A DNA stretch of 44,527 bases from Bacteroidota bacterium (GCA_018267615.1 JAFDYD010000029.1:1-44527); one strand, 5' to 3'; counted from the stretch's first letter, positions 25,362 through 35,059 are shown. Made by a program: numbers and translations. The notes: generated by a model not told the origin, from the sequence alone.

Positions 25362-26105
25362 TCATGCATTCAACACTTTTGCCAACCAATTTGTTACGGT
25401 AGCAATTATCTCTGGATGTTTTTTAAAAATCGGCACGCCGTGACTGCCGTTAGTGTATGCTTTCATGGTACTGGCGGGATTCTTTGAATTTTTTATGATA
25501 TCATCAAGCTCTTTTACCCACGATATCTCATCACCATTTTCGATTGCCAATATCGGCATATCGGGATGCGACTTAATATATGCGACTCCTTGTTGTGGTA
25601 TGGGACCCGTTAAAAAAAATAAAGCTTTTATATGATCATTTCTCATAGCCAGCTGTATTGAATTGTATACGCCGCAACTGGCTCCGCCAACGGCAACACG
25701 CTTTTTATCTACTTCTGGTTGTGACATCAACTTTGCCAATGCTGAATCAACGTCCGTGGCTATATGTTCATAAAGGCTCCCTTGCGCGGGTGTTTCACCG
25801 TATCCCCGATAATCAAACGTCAGCACATGAATTCCACTATTCGCCAAAGAAACCGCAAGTGATGTCCAACTTTTGCGATCCATATCACATTCATGTAATA
25901 ACAACATTCCGGGACCGGGTTTTTCAGGTGAATAATAAGTTGCTTTTAATTTAATTCCATCAGAAGATAAGATATCTATGTTCAACTCCTTTACGGATAT
26001 ATTATTCCCGGGCGATTGCGAGCATTCGTTTTCTTGAGCTGAATTATTTGGGAATCTATTGAATAAATAAAATTGAACAAGAAGAACAGCAACGAGTAGT
26101 TTCAT
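25362..26105 (-). CDS. Exported alpha/beta hydrolase (dienelactone-hydrolase-like)
   Basis: 247 residues with an N-terminal hydrophobic signal (MKLLVAVLLVQFYLFN). Core alpha/beta-hydrolase landmarks: GMLLLHECDMDRKSW (oxyanion region), VLTFDYRGYGETP, nucleophile elbow VGGASCGVYN (G-A-Ser143-C-G), the acid region ILAIENGDEISW and the catalytic His in NGSHGVPIF. The small cap and length fit esterases or dienelactone-hydrolase relatives. Substrate unknown. It ends the minus-strand group before the choline island; the 145-bp gap to soxG shows nothing clear. Confidence 0.85.
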   Translation of the reverse strand: MKLLVAVLLVQFYLFNRFPNNSAQENECSQSPGNNISVKELNIDILSSDGIKLKATYYSPEKPGPGMLLLHECDMDRKSWTSLAVSLANSGIHVLTFDYRGYGETPAQGSLYEHIATDVDSALAKLMSQPEVDKKRVAVGGASCGVYNSIQLAMRNDHIKALFFLTGPIPQQGVAYIKSHPDMPILAIENGDEISWVKELDDIIKNSKNPASTMKAYTNGSHGVPIFKKHPEIIATVTNWLAKVLNA

Positions 26106-26250
26106 CGCGTTTTTTATCTAATCTAAATTAAAGATCAAATCAAAAAACAAACAATTGTATGGAACAGTTTTATTATCGGATGAATGGCGCAAAATAACTT
26201 CCAATTTACTTTTTTGCCATTAGTTGAAGAGCTAATTCTTTGTTCTTTCC

Positions 26251-26811
26251 TTATATCCACTCTTCCGCCGCGTCTACCAGCGCCTTCCACAAGTGCAAAG
26301 CAAAAGAGCTTCGCACCATGACTCGGTAGTGCAACGAAGAAATGTGGCAGACGATCACCGGTGCCTTCGCCATAAGTCCTTGTGAAACGCTCCCAACAGG
26401 AAAACTTTTTTCCCGAAGATCTTGCTCCCAAAGATGGGCGAGCACATCGCGAACATTCGGTCCTTCTAATTCGATAGTGGTTCGTTGCCCACTTACATCG
26501 ACAACGCTAAAATGATGATCGTTCTTGAGCAGCGCGAGTTTTTGCACTGCTTCTTCCAATCCTACAATCAGCCACCAGTCAGGCGCGAGACACATCGCGT
26601 ATACATCACTTGCATCGATCGTTTGTTTGTTTTCTATCTGTCCTGGTTTCCTCGACAACTCGATTCCCAGTACGTTAGCGACTGCGGCCTGCGATGGAGT
26701 TCCAGGAGCAACACGAAGATCTATCGTGTGCAATCCGGGCAATTCACGAATGCTTATAGTCGTTTTGTTTCCTACAGTCATTCCTTTAAGCGGACTTTGT
26801 ATCGCGATCAT
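26251..26811 (-). CDS. soxG: Sarcosine oxidase gamma subunit
   Basis: 186 residues, the usual size for SoxG. It is weakly conserved by nature, but SPL at the N-terminus, the central PDWWLIVG and the terminal LHLWKALVDAAEEW pattern fit the family, whose fold resembles part of the aminomethyltransferase (GcvT) domain. It is the last gene of the minus-strand operon, 9 bp after soxA. In heterotetrameric sarcosine oxidase it contacts the alpha subunit and completes the complex that oxidises sarcosine to glycine. Position in the canonical B-D-A-G order is strong support. Confidence 0.85.
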   Translation of the reverse strand: MIAIQSPLKGMTVGNKTTISIRELPGLHTIDLRVAPGTPSQAAVANVLGIELSRKPGQIENKQTIDASDVYAMCLAPDWWLIVGLEEAVQKLALLKNDHHFSVVDVSGQRTTIELEGPNVRDVLAHLWEQDLREKSFPVGSVSQGLMAKAPVIVCHISSLHYRVMVRSSFALHLWKALVDAAEEWI

Positions 26812-26820
26812 GTGAGATTT

Positions 26821-29514
26821 TTAATTGTCTCTTCGAATATTTTCTTTGTCGATAAATACGGAATCACAGATAGTGGCACGCACAACTTTTTTTCCAATGG
26901 GTATAGCTACCACTTCACCCATGCGACTCGGTCCATCGGCCACCAATGCCAATGCGAACTCCCGGTCAAGTATAGCCGAAAAATAAGAACCTGTTATAAA
27001 ACCGGTATGGGGAGTTTTGCCATGTTTGTCGGGACCTGCATCAACAACTGTAATATAAGCTCCCTCCGGAATCGCTTCGTCACGATTTAGTGGAAGAAGG
27101 CCGACCAATTGTAATCTGCCTGGTGATTTCAGATATGGCAATTGGAAAGACCGCTTTCCAATGAATTCTTTTTTCTTGGAAACGATCCACGACATGTTGA
27201 GGTCATATGGTGTTTGAGTTCCGTCTGTATCCTGACCGACGATAATATACCCTTTTTCCGCGCGCAGCACGTGCATGGTCTCCGTACCATAAGCGGTTAG
27301 GTCATATGGACGTCCGAGTGTCCACAGTCTTTCCCAAATATAACGGGCATGCCCCCACGCAACATTGATCTCGAATGCAAGCTCTCCTGAAAAAGAAATA
27401 CGCGCGATGCGCACGGGTATCCCGTCAATATTCGACATCCGCGTATGCATAAATGGAAATGCTTCTTTGGAGAGATCAATGTCAGTAACGAGTTCACTTA
27501 AAAGCTGCCTGCTTTTTGGACCTACGAGTGCAATCGTTGAAATATGTTCGGTGACCGAAGTACAATAAACTTTCAGATCGGGCCATTCTGTTTGCAGCCA
27601 TTCTTCCAACCATGACAATACACGCGCAGCTCCTCCAGTGGTAGTGGTCATCAGGAAATGGTTTTTTCCTAGACGCGTGGTAACGCCATCGTCAAACACG
27701 ATTCCGTCTGCTTTACACATCAACCCGTATCGGCATTGTCCTTCGGGTAATGTCGAAAACATATTGGTATAAATCCTGTCAAGAAAAATGCCGGCATCCG
27801 GACCTTGGATATCAATTTTTCCCAAGGTTGAAGCGTCCATCACAGCAACTCCTTCTCTTGCTGCCCGGCATTCACGCCTAACGGCCTCGTGTATGCGCTC
27901 TCCCGGCTTCGGGAAATACCAGGGTCGCTTCCATTGCCCGACATCTTCGAATACTGCACCCGCTTCAACATGCCATTGATGCAGCGATGTTATCCGGATT
28001 GGATCTGTGAGCAATCCGCGTTCTCGCCCGGCAAGTGCAGCGAATGGTACGGGCACGTACGGAGGACGGAAGGAAAGTGTTCCCACATCGGCGGGAGAAA
28101 GTCCGCCGTTCGCGCCACCATGCAATTGGCAAAGTGCGCCGATCGTAAGCATTCCGCTCGTCTTTCCCTGGTCGTGTGCCGTACCGATGGTAGTGTATCT
28201 TTTGATGTGCTCTATGCTTGACAAACCTGCGCCGACTGCGCGTCGCAGATCGTGCAATGTTGTATCGCGTTGCAAGTCGATATAAGCATGTCGCGCCTGT
28301 TCTGAATCGAGTTCCGGACCGAAAAAAATAGTTGGATCGTCGTCGCCACCGAAATCACCGGCCAGCATGCCGACCGTGCGCAATTTTTCTGTATTTTGAT
28401 TTACCAGGAAGGCTGCGTGCTTCTCACTCCATGTTGGTTTGATTCCGATATGTGTCGCCAGATCTACGATAGGGGTCCAGCCACCAGATACTGCGAGCAG
28501 ATCAGCATCTGTTTGAAAAATTTCTTTCGTGTCAAGATCTTGCAGTGTAACATTTGTGCAAGCACCTTCGGCATTCGAACTGGTATCGATAACAGTTGCG
28601 TGGAATCTGATCGGAATTCCTGCGGCTCTTGCTGCATCCACACTAGATCCTTTCGCGCCAGGTCGTGCATCGTAAATGGCTTGCACCTGTACACCATAAC
28701 GGTGAAGCCTAAGCGCATCCCGGTATCCCTGGTTATCGACAGTAACAACCACAGCACGCTTGAATATTTTTACACCATGGAGCGCAACATAAGTTGCTGC
28801 TGCATGTGACAGCATAATGCCTGGCCTGTCGTTATTTGCAAAGATCAGTGGCCGTTGGAACGCGCCGGGTGCAAGCACCACACGATCGGCGCGTATATGC
28901 CATACCCGGATGCGTGCACGATTTGCCGGTGCTGCATTTCCAAGGTGCTCGCTTCGCCGCTCGATGGCGATAACATAATTTTGATCGTACAAACCCACTG
29001 CAGTGCACCTACGCATATACGTTAGGTTCTTCTGTTCGAGCACATTTTGCATCGAAGCTGTTAATTCAAGTCCAAGATGCCGAAGATGTCCGCCCGGTTC
29101 AGATTGATCGTCGATTAAAAGAACTTCACGTCCTGTACGGAGTTCATTTTCTGCGGCCCTGATGCCGGCAACACCCGCACCGATTACCAATGTATCAACA
29201 TAGCAATTCGTTTTATCATAACGTGCTTCATCGGGATGCTCAGGCAATGCGCCAACACCCGTGAGACTTCTTGCTTCAAGGCCGCTCGTCACTTCGATCA
29301 TAGTCGCGGGAAGCATCGATTCTTTTGTACCGGAAACCAACTGAACGATGGCATTTGGTTCTTCCACACCGAGTCCTACAATACCGCGTGGACGATTATG
29401 ATAGGTGCTGTTGGTTATTGACAACATTCCATTGCGAAGCAGGGCAGCCGCCATCGGTTCACCCTGAATTCCTTTGAAAATTTTGTCATCAAAACTGAAT
29501 GAAATTTCGCTCAT
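26821..29514 (-). CDS. soxA: Sarcosine oxidase alpha subunit
   Basis: 897 residues. The N-terminal ferredoxin-like Fer2_4 domain has RPRGIVGLGVEEPNAIVQL. The dinucleotide-binding part has VDTLVIGAGVAGIRAAENEL (with flavin or NAD) and a second Rossmann stretch RAVVVTVDNQGYRDALRL. The C-terminal half (about 510-890) is a GcvT-like folate-binding domain (VAVMDASTLGKIDIQGPDA; FSGELAFEINV). In this complex the alpha subunit binds NAD and receives the formaldehyde-level C1 unit on tetrahydrofolate. It is shorter than the about 960-1000 residues usual for SoxA: the linker between Fer2_4 and the flavin domain, normally with a FYYKTFM-like motif, is nearly missing. It overlaps soxD by ATGA. Confidence 0.93.
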   Translation of the reverse strand: MSEISFSFDDKIFKGIQGEPMAAALLRNGMLSITNSTYHNRPRGIVGLGVEEPNAIVQLVSGTKESMLPATMIEVTSGLEARSLTGVGALPEHPDEARYDKTNCYVDTLVIGAGVAGIRAAENELRTGREVLLIDDQSEPGGHLRHLGLELTASMQNVLEQKNLTYMRRCTAVGLYDQNYVIAIERRSEHLGNAAPANRARIRVWHIRADRVVLAPGAFQRPLIFANNDRPGIMLSHAAATYVALHGVKIFKRAVVVTVDNQGYRDALRLHRYGVQVQAIYDARPGAKGSSVDAARAAGIPIRFHATVIDTSSNAEGACTNVTLQDLDTKEIFQTDADLLAVSGGWTPIVDLATHIGIKPTWSEKHAAFLVNQNTEKLRTVGMLAGDFGGDDDPTIFFGPELDSEQARHAYIDLQRDTTLHDLRRAVGAGLSSIEHIKRYTTIGTAHDQGKTSGMLTIGALCQLHGGANGGLSPADVGTLSFRPPYVPVPFAALAGRERGLLTDPIRITSLHQWHVEAGAVFEDVGQWKRPWYFPKPGERIHEAVRRECRAAREGVAVMDASTLGKIDIQGPDAGIFLDRIYTNMFSTLPEGQCRYGLMCKADGIVFDDGVTTRLGKNHFLMTTTTGGAARVLSWLEEWLQTEWPDLKVYCTSVTEHISTIALVGPKSRQLLSELVTDIDLSKEAFPFMHTRMSNIDGIPVRIARISFSGELAFEINVAWGHARYIWERLWTLGRPYDLTAYGTETMHVLRAEKGYIIVGQDTDGTQTPYDLNMSWIVSKKKEFIGKRSFQLPYLKSPGRLQLVGLLPLNRDEAIPEGAYITVVDAGPDKHGKTPHTGFITGSYFSAILDREFALALVADGPSRMGEVVAIPIGKKVVRATICDSVFIDKENIRRDN

Positions 29515-29816
29515 GCTTTCGAGTCCTCCTTCCCAATATTGTCAGGCGCTTTTGGTTGTTGCGTGAATGGAAGATATGCTGGTCCTATCTCATGAGTAAT
29601 TGTGTTGCGCCACAAATTGAACCATCGACCACATCCTGCAAAATGTACCCATCTCTCGGCAAGCCATCCTTTTGGATTAGCACGGATATGAAGAAATTTT
29701 GCCCATTCAATATCTGTAAGTGCATTCGGATCAGGATAAGCAACACCGGCTTCGGCTCCATAATGGAACTCGGTTTCGTTGCGCAAGCCACAATGTGGAC
29801 AAGGAATATGAAGCAT
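29511..29816 (-). CDS. soxD: Sarcosine oxidase delta subunit
   Basis: 101 residues. The zinc-site pattern of SoxD is intact: C6-P-H-C9 near the N-terminus (IPCPHCGLRNETEFHYG) and H58-x3-C62 in RWVHFAGCGRWFN. This matches the CxxC plus HxxxC ligands known from the corynebacterial complex. YLRxNP-like HIRANPKGWLAERW and WRNTITHEI are typical. The C-terminus is extended and charged (PKAPDNIGKEDSKA). It is 10 bp after soxB and its stop overlaps the soxA start by four bases, so translation is probably coupled to keep subunit stoichiometry. Confidence 0.95.
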   Translation of the reverse strand: MLHIPCPHCGLRNETEFHYGAEAGVAYPDPNALTDIEWAKFLHIRANPKGWLAERWVHFAGCGRWFNLWRNTITHEIGPAYLPFTQQPKAPDNIGKEDSKA

Positions 29817-29826
29817 AAAATATTTT

Positions 29827-31092
29827 TTAGTGAGCGACTCCAGCCGCTCCGTGTTCGTCGATAAGATGTCCCGTCAGGAAACGTTCGAGCGCAAAAGGCT
29901 GATTCAATGCATGCGGAGTTCCGTTAGCCATCGTATAAGCCATCACCCAACCTGAACCAGGAGTGGCTTTGAAACCTCCCGTTCCCCAGCCGGTGTTGAT
30001 GAATAAATTTTCAACGGGTGTGAGGCCGATAATGGGTGATGCATCGGGGGCGATATCAACAATACCTCCCCATGTTCTCAACACTTGCGCACGAGAGAAA
30101 ATTGGAAAAAGTTCCAATGCTGCCGCGAGCTGATGTTCTATCACATGAAAGCCGCCGCGTTGCGCGTAAGAGTTGAAAGCGTCGGTGCCTGCTCCCATCA
30201 CCAACTCACCTTTGTGTGCCTGGCTCACATACACATGAACAGCGCCGCTCATGACAACTGTGTTGAGTACCTGTTCAAGCAATGGACTCACCAACGCCTG
30301 CAATGGCCGGCTCTGTATTGGAATAGAAAACCCTGCGAGATTGGCCAGTATCGAGGAATGACCCGCTGCAACAAGCCCCACTTTATCTGCGGCTATGGAT
30401 CCCCGTGAGGTTTGTACACCGTGGACCTTATTGTTCCGAATATCAAAACCCGTTACTTCCGTTCCTTGAATAATATCCACGCCAAGATCACTCGCTGCCT
30501 TCGCATATCCCCATGCCACCCAATCATGTTTCGCAATTCCTCCTCGTGGTTGATAAGTAGCGCCATGAACAGGATAGCGAACATCAGGACTGATGTTAAT
30601 AATAGGAACGAGTTTTTTCACTTCTTCCGGCGTGAGCCACTCACTGTCGATTCCGTTGAGTGCATTTGCAAAAAAATTGCGACGCTTCGATCGCACATCG
30701 CTCACTGAATGTGCAAGCGTGAGTACGCCACGCTGACTGAAAAACATTTCATAGCCAAGATCTTCTTCGAGCGTTTCCCATAATTTTAGTGAATGCTCAT
30801 AGATTGCCGCTGATTCATCCCATAAATAATTCGAGCGAATGATGGTTGTGTTACGCGCAGTGTTTCCTCCCGCCAGCCAACCTTTTTCGATCACGGCGAT
30901 ATTATTCAAGCCATGATTCTTCGCGAGATAATAAGCTGTTGCAAGACCATGACCACCTCCACCGACGATGATTACATCGTATGCTTTTTTTGGCGTCACC
31001 GATTTCCACAATTGCGGAGGTTGTTCGGGAAGTGGAGCTGCGCGCCGCCTACCGATCGTTCCCGGCGCTAATATATTTTCTGTGTTCGTCAT
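29827..31092 (-). CDS. soxB: Sarcosine oxidase beta subunit
   Basis: 421 residues. DAO-family flavoprotein with the FAD dinucleotide site [20 protein letters not shown] and the Gly-Gly-Asn [19 protein letters not shown] signature of SoxB. His189 in [14 protein letters not shown] corresponds, as I recall the family, to the covalent-FMN histidine of the corynebacterial enzyme. The C-terminal [14 protein letters not shown] closes the active site. It performs the oxidative demethylation of sarcosine. Its start overlaps the stop of the upstream dimethylglycine gene by four bases (ATGA), and soxD follows after 10 bp. Confidence 0.95.
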   Translation of the reverse strand: MTNTENILAPGTIGRRRAAPLPEQPPQLWKSVTPKKAYDVIIVGGGGHGLATAYYLAKNHGLNNIAVIEKGWLAGGNTARNTTIIRSNYLWDESAAIYEHSLKLWETLEEDLGYEMFFSQRGVLTLAHSVSDVRSKRRNFFANALNGIDSEWLTPEEVKKLVPIINISPDVRYPVHGATYQPRGGIAKHDWVAWGYAKAASDLGVDIIQGTEVTGFDIRNNKVHGVQTSRGSIAADKVGLVAAGHSSILANLAGFSIPIQSRPLQALVSPLLEQVLNTVVMSGAVHVYVSQAHKGELVMGAGTDAFNSYAQRGGFHVIEHQLAAALELFPIFSRAQVLRTWGGIVDIAPDASPIIGLTPVENLFINTGWGTGGFKATPGSGWVMAYTMANGTPHALNQPFALERFLTGHLIDEHGAAGVAH

Positions 31093-33512
31093 GATTTCAA
31101 TCTTGTCATTTGTGGATCGAATTGCGGATCCTGTCCAACCGTTGCAGGGTAATCGCGGTCGAAATATCGAATAAAAAGTGCGGTGCCTTGCTTACTCACA
31201 GCTTCTAACACCCATGCATAAGCGATTTGCTTACCCACAGTATGACCGAAGTAGGAACTCGTTACGTAACCAACGACTTTTCCCTCAAATACAACAGGCT
31301 CTTTACCGAGCACAACATGTTGTGGGTTCTCCAGCACCAGGCAAACTAATCGCTTGCTAAGTGTATTTGGATTCACTGCTCGTAATGCTTCAGCACCTCG
31401 AAATGCGTCGCCTTTGCGGACCGCGAATGCAAGTCCGGCTTCATGTGGATTGTGTTCGCTGTTCATGTCCATTCCATAACTGCGATATCCTTTTTCAAGT
31501 CGCATGGAATTAAATGCGCCACGGCCGGCTGCAATCAATCCAAATTTCTTTCCTGCATTCCATAGTGTGTCCCAAAGTTTCAGTGCAAAATCAGCGGTGG
31601 TATAAATTTCATATCCCAGTTCACCGACATAAGAAAGTCTGCACAACATCACCGGTACATGTCCGAGATATGTATTTTTTAATTTGAAGTATCCGAGTGA
31701 GTCATTGCTTATATCATCGCGGGTCAATGATTGCGCAAGTTCGCGCGACCTAGGTCCGAAGAGTCCGAGTCCAACAGTGCCAGCAGTGATGTCACCGACA
31801 TGCACGGTATCCGGTGCCATCTGCTTCAGAAAATTAATATCGGTGTTGCTATTCACACCAATAAAAAAATCACGCTCGCCGCGTCGCATGACTGTGATGT
31901 CACTCATGATGCCGGCTCTTTCATTCAGCATCAGGCAATACGTGATTGAGCCCGGTTTTTTGCGCAGGTTGCCAGTTGTCATTCGCTCGAGAAATTCCAA
32001 TGCACCTTTACCAACAACTTCAATGCGTTTAAGTGTTGTAATATCAAACAAACCGACACCATCTCTCACGGCGCGAGCTTCAGCGCCGATGATGGGCGAC
32101 CAAAATTTTGAACTCCATTCATCACGTGGCGGAGAATTGTATCGAGAGAGGAGATTTTTATTTGCTTCATACCAGTGAGGTCGTTCATAGCCGGAAGCTT
32201 CAAGAAAAAAACCGCCGAGTTCCTGCTGACGATGATAATAACCGGTGGTGCGCAGCGGACGCGGCGATTCCATTGGTTGCAGCGGATGTAACAGATCATA
32301 CACTTCTACATAATTCTGCGCGCCGCGTTCTTCAATATGTTGCAATCCCAATTGATGAGTTTCAAAACGGTTGACATCGCATTCATGTACTGCAAGTGTA
32401 GGATGTCCATTCACGATCCATTCCGCCATCGCGCGTGCCACACCACAACCATGCGTGATCCATACTGCTTCGGCTACCCAAAAACCTTTCAATCCCGACC
32501 ACTCACCCATTAACGGAAAGTTGTCAACGGTGAATGAAAACAAACCATTCATCGATTCCACAATTTCACATTTTGCCAATGCAGGAATTACTTCGATTGA
32601 ATGTTCCATAGCACCTTTCCAATCTTCCGGAGTGAACGCCATCTGGCTCGGCATTATTTCCGCGAGTTCGTTGGGAAGAATATCTTCTGCTCTCACAGGA
32701 AGTGGCCGATGTCCATACCATCCTACTGCGAGGCTTTGTCCTCTCTGTTTGAAATAAAGATCAGAAGCCTGATGACGAAGCACAGGCAATTCTGCTTCTG
32801 TTTTGTAAGAGGAAAGTTCTTGCATCGGAGCAGTGTAACAAAGTTGATGCGCCAATGGCTGAATTGGTTTTGACATGCCAACCATTGCTGCAATCTTTGG
32901 TCCCCATATTCCCGCACACGAAACAACAATATCTGCTGGAAAAAATCCGAGCGAAGTTTGCACGCCAGTAACACGACCTTCGCTCTGATCGATCGCGATC
33001 ACTTCGCATTCTGATATAAATTTTGCACCACGACTGATTGCACGTTCACCCATTACCTGGTCAGCAAGTTTTGCGCGCGCGATTCCATCGTCGGGTACAT
33101 ATAGTGCGCCTAATAATTTTTCGCGATTTAATAATGGATGCAATTTCATTGCTTCGTCGGGAGATATTACATGCGCATCGATTCCGACGGACAATGCAAA
33201 ACCTGCTCTACGATGAAGTTCTCCGAGTCGCTCGGGAGTCGTTGCCAGTTCCAGGCTTCCCACTTTCAGGAAACAACGTTCACCATTATATTGAAGGTTG
33301 TACAATTTTTCTACAGTTTGTTGCGCGAACTGCGCCATCGTACGCGATCCGTTCGTCTGGAAAACTACACCCGGCGCATGTGAAGTGGAACCACCAGGAT
33401 TCCAGAGTTTTCCTTTTTCAATAACGACTACATCGTTATATCCACGTTCGGTGAGCTCGTCTGCCAATGAACAACCAACGATACCGGCTCCTATGATTAC
33501 AATTTTTGCCAT
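31089..33512 (-). CDS. Dimethylglycine dehydrogenase/oxidase (FAD + GcvT-like folate domain)
   Basis: 807 residues, close to the about 830 of Arthrobacter dimethylglycine oxidase. FAD site: [19 protein letters not shown]. The motif [15 protein letters not shown] contains His45 at the place of the covalent-flavin histidine in this family. A DAO/FAO_M region (to about 420) is followed by the GCV_T and C-terminal barrel domains ([40 protein letters not shown]-like [12 protein letters not shown]), which bind tetrahydrofolate and capture the methyl carbon. Expected reaction: dimethylglycine to sarcosine. Oxidase versus dehydrogenase cannot be decided from sequence by eye. It is coupled to the Rieske gene (TGATG overlap) and to soxB (ATGA). 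Confidence 0.9.
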   Translation of the reverse strand: MAKIVIIGAGIVGCSLADELTERGYNDVVVIEKGKLWNPGGSTSHAPGVVFQTNGSRTMAQFAQQTVEKLYNLQYNGERCFLKVGSLELATTPERLGELHRRAGFALSVGIDAHVISPDEAMKLHPLLNREKLLGALYVPDDGIARAKLADQVMGERAISRGAKFISECEVIAIDQSEGRVTGVQTSLGFFPADIVVSCAGIWGPKIAAMVGMSKPIQPLAHQLCYTAPMQELSSYKTEAELPVLRHQASDLYFKQRGQSLAVGWYGHRPLPVRAEDILPNELAEIMPSQMAFTPEDWKGAMEHSIEVIPALAKCEIVESMNGLFSFTVDNFPLMGEWSGLKGFWVAEAVWITHGCGVARAMAEWIVNGHPTLAVHECDVNRFETHQLGLQHIEERGAQNYVEVYDLLHPLQPMESPRPLRTTGYYHRQQELGGFFLEASGYERPHWYEANKNLLSRYNSPPRDEWSSKFWSPIIGAEARAVRDGVGLFDITTLKRIEVVGKGALEFLERMTTGNLRKKPGSITYCLMLNERAGIMSDITVMRRGERDFFIGVNSNTDINFLKQMAPDTVHVGDITAGTVGLGLFGPRSRELAQSLTRDDISNDSLGYFKLKNTYLGHVPVMLCRLSYVGELGYEIYTTADFALKLWDTLWNAGKKFGLIAAGRGAFNSMRLEKGYRSYGMDMNSEHNPHEAGLAFAVRKGDAFRGAEALRAVNPNTLSKRLVCLVLENPQHVVLGKEPVVFEGKVVGYVTSSYFGHTVGKQIAYAWVLEAVSKQGTALFIRYFDRDYPATVGQDPQFDPQMTRLKS

Positions 33513-34726
33513 CAGTGAACCGGGGTTTGGGTGAGTTGATCATTGTACCAGGAGAGAAATTGTTTGACGAGATATTCTTCATCCGCGAGTGGACCGGGCA
33601 TATAACCGCCGGAGCAAATGCCGCGATAAGCACCTTCGGCCAGACTTTGATCCTGTGCATTGGTCTTCGACCAAACATAAGTCAGTTTTTCGAGATCATA
33701 GTCGACACCTTCCACAGCATCGGCAGCAACGAGCCACTTGGTTCGCACCAACGTCTTATCGACAGAAAGCGGAAAGACAGCAAACGTAACAATGTGATCA
33801 CTTAAAAAATGATTCCATGAATTTGGATGTGTCCATAGTGAAAGACCGCTTCCTTCGGGTCGCGAAAAATTGCCGAGTAGTTTTTTGCAAGCATCTTCGG
33901 GCTTCAGCGTGTGTGATATGCATTGATTCGCCAGTGGTAGCCGAACCGTGCGGAACCAAAGTCCGTCGGGGAACTCAATCAATTCAAATGGAAGTCCGAG
34001 GTTTTCCCACTCTCTTTCTTTTTCCTGGAGTTTTTCCTGGAAGCGTCGTTCATCGGGCTGTATATTATCCTTGTCGAGACCTTTTCCAAAACCTGAACTG
34101 TAAAGCGGCACCAGCAGTTCAGGATGATTGCTGGAGCAATGCAGACATTCCCGATTATTTTCTATCACAAGTTTCCAGTTGCATGCTTCAATAATATCTT
34201 TCTGACATGCTATTTTAGTTTTTGGCAATTCGTATGGGGCAAGATATGGCTCAAGCATGGAACGCACTTCTTCTATATCTGTAGGAGCCGGCGAAGAAAG
34301 GCACACGTAAATGAGTCCGCCGATCACGGCGACATTGATTGGATTCAATCCAAAATCTTCATTGGGAAAATCCGGATTCATTCCGCGCGCAACCATCAAT
34401 TTTCCTTCAAGGTTGTAAGTCCAATTGTGATATGGACAGATCAATCTGCGGCAGCTTCCTTTTTCACCCTGCACCAGTTCATGTCCGCGGTGTCTGCACA
34501 CATTATAAAATCCTTTCACATCACCATGTTCATTTCGTTGCAGAAAAAAAGACTTTGTTCCTAATTTTAAAGCAACGTAATCGCCCGGGTTTGGAATATC
34601 GGCCTCACAAGCAACATAAATCCATTTGCTATAAAAAATCTGCTCAAGTTCCTGCTGGAAAATTTCTTTGCTCGTGTAGTAGCGCGAGGGGAGTGTGAAG
34701 TTAGTATCAATTCCGCCTGAGGACAT
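33512..34726 (-). CDS. gbcA: Rieske non-haem iron oxygenase, glycine-betaine demethylase type
   Basis: 404 residues. Rieske [2Fe-2S] centre: C77-R-H79 and C97-P-Y-H100 (VCRHRGHELVQG; LICPYHNWTYNLEGKL). Mononuclear iron site: E193-C-L-H196-x4-H201 in ENNRECLHCSSNHPEL, with Glu rather than Asp as the bridging residue, as in GbcA, stachydrine demethylase and carnitine monooxygenase; the third ligand Asp should lie near residue 320 (HFLSDHIVTFAVFPLS). Operon context with dimethylglycine and sarcosine enzymes points to glycine betaine to dimethylglycine. The usual reductase partner (GbcB) is not in the window. First gene of the minus-strand operon. Confidence 0.88.
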   Translation of the reverse strand: MSSGGIDTNFTLPSRYYTSKEIFQQELEQIFYSKWIYVACEADIPNPGDYVALKLGTKSFFLQRNEHGDVKGFYNVCRHRGHELVQGEKGSCRRLICPYHNWTYNLEGKLMVARGMNPDFPNEDFGLNPINVAVIGGLIYVCLSSPAPTDIEEVRSMLEPYLAPYELPKTKIACQKDIIEACNWKLVIENNRECLHCSSNHPELLVPLYSSGFGKGLDKDNIQPDERRFQEKLQEKEREWENLGLPFELIEFPDGLWFRTVRLPLANQCISHTLKPEDACKKLLGNFSRPEGSGLSLWTHPNSWNHFLSDHIVTFAVFPLSVDKTLVRTKWLVAADAVEGVDYDLEKLTYVWSKTNAQDQSLAEGAYRGICSGGYMPGPLADEEYLVKQFLSWYNDQLTQTPVH

Positions 34727-34769
34727 GGTAATATTTTTTATAAATTGTAGAATGTTCCAACAACTAAAC

Positions 34770-34789
34770 TGTAATATAATGCTATTACA
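34770..34789. promoter_or_regulatory. 7-6-7 dyad operator candidate upstream of the Rieske gene
   Basis: TGTAATA-N6-TATTACA is a perfect 7-bp dyad with a 6-base spacer, 43 bp upstream of the Rieske start. The geometry is that of a CRP/FNR- or TetR-size operator. GTAATA also occurs once near 34935 on the transporter side as a possible half site. Confidence 0.45.
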
Positions 34790-34821
34790 TAAAATTAAGT
34801 TTGGTGTTCGATATTCGGAAG

Positions 34822-34873
34822 TGACTCATGTTGAAATTTCTATGTGGTGATTATGTACATGCTATGTGGTGAC
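34822..34873. repeat. CTATGTGG-word dispersed repeat, short copy
   Basis: TGACTCAT, TTGAAATTTCTATGTGG and a terminal CTATGTGGTGACAAA occur in the same order as in the longer copy at 18872-18950. The two share both ends but differ in internal deletions. Not coding. Confidence 0.5.
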
Positions 34874-34879
34874 AAACCT

Positions 34880-34930
34880 CGCCCTCACCCCAACCCCTCT
34901 CCTTTAGGAGAGGGGCAAGGGGTGAGGGCG
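34880..34930. repeat. CCCTCACCCC-type palindrome
   Basis: The arms at 34880-34903 and 34906-34930 (CGCCCTCACCCC.AACCCCTCTCCT and its complement, one small bulge) close on a two-base loop. It is G+C-rich in an AT-rich gap. The sequence type is a widespread Bacteroidota intergenic palindrome in my recollection. It sits between divergent promoters, so it is not an ordinary terminator here. Confidence 0.7.
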
Positions 34931-35059
34931 ACTCGTAATAGTTAATGTTCCGTTAGAATAAACACAAAAAAATCAGTGGAGTTGAAAAAAAATTAGAATT
35001 AACAATCGCTTTCGCCAAACTTTATTTTTTTGATAAGAACAAAACCTGCAAATTGAAAT

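Larger units (their letters stand above)
34727..35059. promoter_or_regulatory. Divergent control region of the choline-to-glycine island
   Basis: 333 bp between the Rieske gene (-) and the transporter gene (+). It contains a 7-6-7 dyad (34770-34789), a CTATGTGG-type repeat (34822-34873) and a long palindrome (34880-34930). Both promoters must lie here. The 35000-35059 part is AT-rich with TTATTTTTTTG at about 35022-35032, but I cannot fix a promoter. No regulator gene (BetI, GbdR-like) is encoded next to it. Confidence 0.6.

Noticed and set aside
25133..25369. 78-residue open frame between hydrolase and HExxH genes
   Set aside because: It covers the strong hairpin and overlaps the hydrolase end; composition is not protein-like.
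28396..28809. Long antisense open frames inside the sarcosine/dimethylglycine genes
   Set aside because: They mirror the codon structure of clear genes with full sets of catalytic motifs on the other strand.
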